In this document: piece by piece, positions 60,675-64,000 of the stretch
How the letters are laid out: the number at the start of each line of letters is the position of its first letter
How positions within the stretch are numbered: the first letter of the stretch is position 1
DNA from: CAZTTG01 sp964615935
Lineage (GTDB): Bacteria; Planctomycetota; UBA1135; GCA-002686595
DNA: 64,000 nt
NCBI GenBank assembly: GCA_964615935.1
Contig: CAZTTG010000016.1
Coordinates: 1 to 64,000 of the forward strand
Reading direction: 5' to 3'
Notes under the pieces: model-generated
The model's input: the letters and a program-made list of their open reading frames with translations, nothing else
The model's database searches: none
What the model was told of the DNA's origin: nothing
Translations under genes and position numbers: made by a program

Positions 60675-62117
60675 GTGTCCCGGGTGAGGTCCCTTCCGTC
60701 GAGAAACGAGCTGGCCGTGGTGCTGGCCGCGGCCTTCGTGCTGCGGCTGGTGGCGGCCCATTTCCTGGGCGCCTGGCAGGACGTGGACGGTCGCACGGCC
60801 TGGGAGTGGGGGTACGAGCAGGCCTGCGTGGCCCAGTCGCTGGCCGAGGGCCGCGGCTTCGGCGATCCGTGGGGCGCCGGCAGCGGCCCCACCGCCTGGT
60901 TGGCCCCGATCTACCCGGCCCTGCTGGCCCTCCTGATGGCGATCTTCGGCGGGGTGAGCAACGCCACCGCGGCCGCGCTCATCATCATCCAGTCGGCCGC
61001 CGACGCGGTGACCTGCGTGCTCCTGGCGCAGCTCGCCATCGGCCTGGGATTCCGCCGGGCGGCCCGCCCCGCGGCTTACCTCTGGGCCCTCTACCCGCTG
61101 GCGGTCTGGAACGCGACCCACACCGTGTGGGACACCTCGCTGGTGGCCTTCGCGCTGACCCTCTTCCTCTCGCGCCTCTTCGCCCCCGGCCGCGTGCCGG
61201 GTCGCCCGCCCAGCCGCGGGCGGGCCGCGCGCCTGGGGCTGGGCTACGGGGCCCTGCTGCTGCTCAACCCGGCGCCGATCGTCCTCTTCCCGGTGGTGCT
61301 GTGGGAGCTCGGGGGCGGGCGGCTGGGGATGCGGGCCGCGCGGGGGGCGCTGGCCTTCGGCGCCGCCGCGGGCCTGGTGTGCCTGCCCTGGATGATCCGC
61401 AACCAGGCGGTGGTGGGCACCAGCGGGCTGCGCTCCAACCTGGGCGTCGAGCTGATGATCGGCAACCACGACCGCTCGATCGGCTGGAGCGAGGCCTTCA
61501 AGTACAACGCCTCCCACGTGGAGACCGAGCGGGACCGCTATCGCGCGCTGGGCGAGGTGGCCTACTCGCGGGAGTGCCGGGAGCGCGCCGGGGAGTGGAT
61601 CGCCGCCCACCCGGGCGCCTTCGCCCGGCTGGTCCTGCGACGGGCGCGGCTCTACTGGCTGAGCGAGCCGCCGCCCGTGGACGTGCGGGAGACGGCGGGG
61701 CAGGCCGCGGCCGGCGATTCCCTGAGCTGGATCAAGTACGCCAGCTTCCTGGCGGTCGCGCTGGGGGGCCTGGCGGGCCTCGTCCTGCTGCGCCGGGAGG
61801 GGGCGCGGCAGCGCGCGCTGCTCCTGGGGATGCTCCTGCTCTTCGGGCTCCCCTACTACCTGACCCACGTCTCCGAGCGCTACCGCTTCCCCGTCGATCC
61901 GCTGCTGGTGCTGCTGTGCGCGCAGGCCGCGATCGCGATGGCGAGCGCGAGGGCGGCGGTCGACCGGGCCGGCGAGGAGCGCCTGCACTGCCGCCTGCGG
62001 GCCCTGCGGAGCCCGGACGATGCCGGATCCCATCCTGGCCGGCGACCGGCGGCGGCGGTAGCTTGGGCGGAATGGTCGAAGACGAGCGAAAGTCCTTCCG
62101 CAGCTTCAAGGACCTGA
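60675..62117 (+). CDS. GT-C-type membrane glycosyltransferase, paralogue 2, 480 aa
   Basis: Tandem duplicate of the preceding gene. Equivalent landmarks are DGRTAWEWGYEQACVAQSLAEG, DPWGAGSGPTAWLAPIYPALLALLM, YPLAVWNATHTVWDTSLVAFALTLF, CLPWMIRNQAVVGTSGLRS and YYLTHVSERYRFPVDPLLVLL. Its C-terminus is about 40 residues longer than that of paralogue 1; the extra tail (HCRLRALRSPDDAGSHPGRR and onward) looks non-structural and overlaps the start of the RNase gene by 46 nt. The tail may result from a lost stop or a small frame error. GTG start at 60675. Confidence 0.76.
   Translation: MSRVRSLPSRNELAVVLAAAFVLRLVAAHFLGAWQDVDGRTAWEWGYEQACVAQSLAEGRGFGDPWGAGSGPTAWLAPIYPALLALLMAIFGGVSNATAAALIIIQSAADAVTCVLLAQLAIGLGFRRAARPAAYLWALYPLAVWNATHTVWDTSLVAFALTLFLSRLFAPGRVPGRPPSRGRAARLGLGYGALLLLNPAPIVLFPVVLWELGGGRLGMRAARGALAFGAAAGLVCLPWMIRNQAVVGTSGLRSNLGVELMIGNHDRSIGWSEAFKYNASHVETERDRYRALGEVAYSRECRERAGEWIAAHPGAFARLVLRRARLYWLSEPPPVDVRETAGQAAAGDSLSWIKYASFLAVALGGLAGLVLLRREGARQRALLLGMLLLFGLPYYLTHVSERYRFPVDPLLVLLCAQAAIAMASARAAVDRAGEERLHCRLRALRSPDDAGSHPGRRPAAAVAWAEWSKTSESPSAASRT
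62059..62064 (+). promoter_or_regulatory. Candidate -10 element (TAGCTT) of the RNase gene
   Basis: TAGCTT ends 7 nt before the ATG at 62072 and lies inside the non-conserved tail of the upstream gene. The spacing fits leaderless transcription; the spacer gggcgga could also be a weak ribosome binding site. Confidence 0.3.
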
Positions 62118-63844
62118 AGAAGCTGGTCGGCGGCGATCCCCAGCCGCCGTCCGAGGAGGATCCCGAGCCCGAGCCCGAGCGCGGCTGGAGCTTCGAGACC
62201 GAGGAGGGCGCCGGCGAGGCGGCCGGGCTGGAGGAGGTCGGCGGGGACGGGGTGCGCGGCCGGGTGGACGCCCGGCCGGCGGCCTTCGGCCCCATGCCGG
62301 AGGGGCCGCCGCCCTACCGCGACCGGGAGTCGGAGGAGATGGAGCTGCTGGCCTCCTTCCGGGTGCGGACGGTCTTCCCCGCGGACGTCCACGCCGAGGT
62401 GGGGGACCTGCCCGCCGATCCCGCCGAGGCGGACTTCGAGGGGCGCGAGGACCTGCGCGGGGAGCTGATCTTCACCATCGACGGCGAGGACGCCAAGGAC
62501 TTCGACGACGCCATCGGCATCCGGGCGCGTGAGGACGGGCGGGTCGAGATCGGCGTGCACATCGCCGACGTGGGCCACTACGTGCGGCCGGGCACGGCTC
62601 TGGACGAGGAGGCCATGTCGCGGGCGACCAGCGTGTACCTGCCCGACCAGGTGGTGCCCATGCTGCCGGAGGCCATCTCCAACCGGTTGTGCTCGCTGGT
62701 GGAGGGCCGCGACCGGCTGGCCTACTCGGTGCGGATGGTCTTCGACGAGAGCGGCCGGCGGGAGTCGGCCCGGGTGCACAAGAGCGTCATCCGCAGCGCC
62801 AGGCGCTGTACCTACCGGGGGGTGCAGGAGCAGCTCGACGGAGAGGCGAGCGAGGCCGCCCGCGAGCTCGCGCACCTGGGAGAGTCGCTGCGCCTCTTCC
62901 AGCGCTGGACCCGCACCCAGCAGGACCTGCGCGACGCCCGGGGCTCGCTGCGGATCCAGAGCCGCGAGCGCAAGTTCCTCTTCGACCAGGACCACGAGGT
63001 GCGCACGGTGGTGGACGCGCCCCGCTACTTCTCCCAGGGCCTGATCGAGGAGACCGCCCTGGCCGCCAACCAGGCGGTGGGGGATCTCTTCCGGGAGCGG
63101 GGCCTGCCGACCCTCTACCGGGTTCACCCCGAGAAGGACCCCGAGGAGGTCGAGGCGGTGGCCCGGATGCTGGAGGAGCACGGCATCCGGGTGCCGGAGA
63201 AGGCGCGCCTCACCGGCCGCGACATCGGGCGGATGATCCGCACGGCGCGGCGCCGGCCCAACTCCCAGGCCCTCATCCAGCGCATCATGGGGCTGGTGGA
63301 GCGGGCCACCTACGAGGTCAAGGACCACGTCGACGTGGCCCAGCACTTCGGCCTGGCGCGCGAGGCCTACCTGCACTTCACCTCGCCCATCCGGCGCTAC
63401 CCCGACCTGATGGTGCACCGCTGGCTGTGGGCCCTCGAGAGCCGCGGAGAGCAGGCCCAGCGCGAGCTGGCGGCCGACGAGCTGGTGGCCGAGCTGAACC
63501 AGCTGGCGGCGCACTGCTCGGCCCAGGCCAACGTGGCCGAGATGGCCGAGCAGGCGGTGGGCGACCTCAAGGTCTGCCAGTACATGCACCCGCACGTGGG
63601 CGAGAAGGTGAAGGCCCGGGTGCTGCGGGTCTCGCCCTACGGCCTGGAGGTGCTGATGGAGGACTTCAACGTGACCGGCTTCCTGCCGGCGCGCGCCATC
63701 GGAGAGCGGATCCAGGTCAAGGGACCCACCGCCACCATCCGCGCCGGCCGCCGCAACCTGTCCTTCACCGAGGGGCACCCCGTCGCGGTGCGCCTCAAGG
63801 ACGTGGACTTCATCCGCCTCCAGCTCATGCTGGAGCTGGCCTGA
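62072..63844 (+). CDS. rnr: RNase II/RNase R family 3'-5' exoribonuclease, 590 aa
   Basis: Hydrolytic exoribonuclease. An acidic, Pro-rich N-terminal tail (1-85) leads into a short linker and the RNB catalytic domain (about 125-450). The Asp cluster is IDGEDAKDFDDAIGI, followed by VHIADVGHYVRPG, RATSVYLPDQVVPMLP and LHFTSPIRRYPDLMVHR. An S1 domain closes the protein (about 510-585, KVKARVLRVSPYGLEVLMEDFNVTGFLP). The two N-terminal cold-shock domains of classical RNase R are not evident, so it is shorter than E. coli RNase R. RNase R or RNase II cannot be separated surely. ATG 62072. Confidence 0.9.
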   Translation: MVEDERKSFRSFKDLKKLVGGDPQPPSEEDPEPEPERGWSFETEEGAGEAAGLEEVGGDGVRGRVDARPAAFGPMPEGPPPYRDRESEEMELLASFRVRTVFPADVHAEVGDLPADPAEADFEGREDLRGELIFTIDGEDAKDFDDAIGIRAREDGRVEIGVHIADVGHYVRPGTALDEEAMSRATSVYLPDQVVPMLPEAISNRLCSLVEGRDRLAYSVRMVFDESGRRESARVHKSVIRSARRCTYRGVQEQLDGEASEAARELAHLGESLRLFQRWTRTQQDLRDARGSLRIQSRERKFLFDQDHEVRTVVDAPRYFSQGLIEETALAANQAVGDLFRERGLPTLYRVHPEKDPEEVEAVARMLEEHGIRVPEKARLTGRDIGRMIRTARRRPNSQALIQRIMGLVERATYEVKDHVDVAQHFGLAREAYLHFTSPIRRYPDLMVHRWLWALESRGEQAQRELAADELVAELNQLAAHCSAQANVAEMAEQAVGDLKVCQYMHPHVGEKVKARVLRVSPYGLEVLMEDFNVTGFLPARAIGERIQVKGPTATIRAGRRNLSFTEGHPVAVRLKDVDFIRLQLMLELA

Positions 63845-63863
63845 GAGCCCGTCAGGTGGCGGT

Positions 63864-64000
63864 TCAGTCTCCGGTGCCCGGCGCCGGCAGGTAGCGCAGG
63901 AAGTCGCTGTCGGTGGAGAGCATCAGCAGGGTGCCCTGGTCCAGCACCTGCTCGTAGGTCTCGAGGGACTTCACGAAGGCGTAGAACTCCGGGTTGCGGG
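63864..64000 (-). CDS. hflC: HflC-like SPFH protein, C-terminal 45 residues (partial, runs off the window)
   Basis: The minus strand encodes RNPEFYAFVKSLETYEQVLD, then QGTLLMLSTDSDFLRYLP and a short PAPGTGD tail before TGA at 63864. The pattern DPEFYxFLRSLExYxxxL followed by LxxDSxFFRYL is the end of HflC, the prohibitin-type membrane protein that partners HflK to modulate FtsH. The 5' part lies beyond the window. It is convergent with the RNase gene, 19 nt apart. Confidence 0.75.
   Translation of the reverse strand, partial: RNPEFYAFVKSLETYEQVLDQGTLLMLSTDSDFLRYLPAPGTGD

Overview
The window is a compact, very GC-rich bacterial chromosome segment, most likely from an uncultured member of the Planctomycetota. 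The taxonomic hint comes from gene content: a secreted Kelch-type protein with a C-terminal Cys-rich domain common in planctomycete exoproteins, membrane Ser/Thr kinases fused to formylglycine-generating-enzyme (FGE)-like domains, two ECF-type sigma factors of planctomycete character, secreted alpha/alpha-toroid (prenyltransferase-repeat) proteins and carboxypeptidase-regulatory-like repeats. This placement is an inference. A run of ten Ns at 19744-19753 and homopolymer frame breaks show that this is a draft scaffold. No stretch above about 280 bases lacks a gene.

Layout. 1-5.9 kb: an unknown membrane protein, a frame-broken ECF sigma / carboxypeptidase-regulatory locus, exonuclease III and a methyltransferase. 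5.9-13.5 kb: housekeeping and metabolic genes (macrodomain protein, COG2509-type FAD protein, PanB, a four-S1-domain protein, SDR, YtcJ-like amidohydrolase, OsmC-like protein). 13.5-21.3 kb: ECF sigma factor, Kelch exoprotein, and a tandem pair of kinase-FGE proteins in which the first kinase domain is degenerate and the second looks active; the second is interrupted by the N gap and a patch of foreign sequence. 21.3-23.4 kb: a cobalamin riboswitch controlling a BtuC/BtuD-type transporter. 23.5-25.4 kb: a response regulator and a double-PAS histidine kinase with Cys-x10-Cys-x2-Cys motifs. 25.4-32.0 kb (minus strand): a tight five-gene operon joining a MacA/MacB-type efflux system to two exported alpha/alpha-toroid proteins, one a PDZ lipoprotein. 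32.2-35.8 kb: two divergent GT-C-like membrane proteins.

36.0-43.7 kb: one co-directional block of a membrane histidine kinase, three stand-alone receiver proteins, a TauE/SafE-type permease, a small two-helix membrane protein and a PEP-synthase-like phosphotransfer protein lacking the usual C-terminal domain. It looks like a signalling-transport-phosphotransfer module and is one of the two best candidates for an undescribed system, with the efflux-toroid operon. 43.7-49.7 kb: a B12-binding-type radical SAM protein, then the isoprenoid/cofactor operon xseB-ispA-dxs-nadK. 49.7-53.5 kb (minus): lysS-lolC/E-lolD and tRNA-Ala(GGC). 53.8-64 kb: leuS, tldE, tldD, two tandem GT-C paralogues, an RNase II/R-family gene, and the 3' end of an hflC-like gene running off the window.

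Genome style: many genes overlap by 4 to 14 nt, three convergent pairs overlap at their stop codons, GTG and TTG starts are common, and several operon-leading genes have a TAGNNT hexamer 6-8 nt before the start codon, suggesting frequent leaderless transcription.
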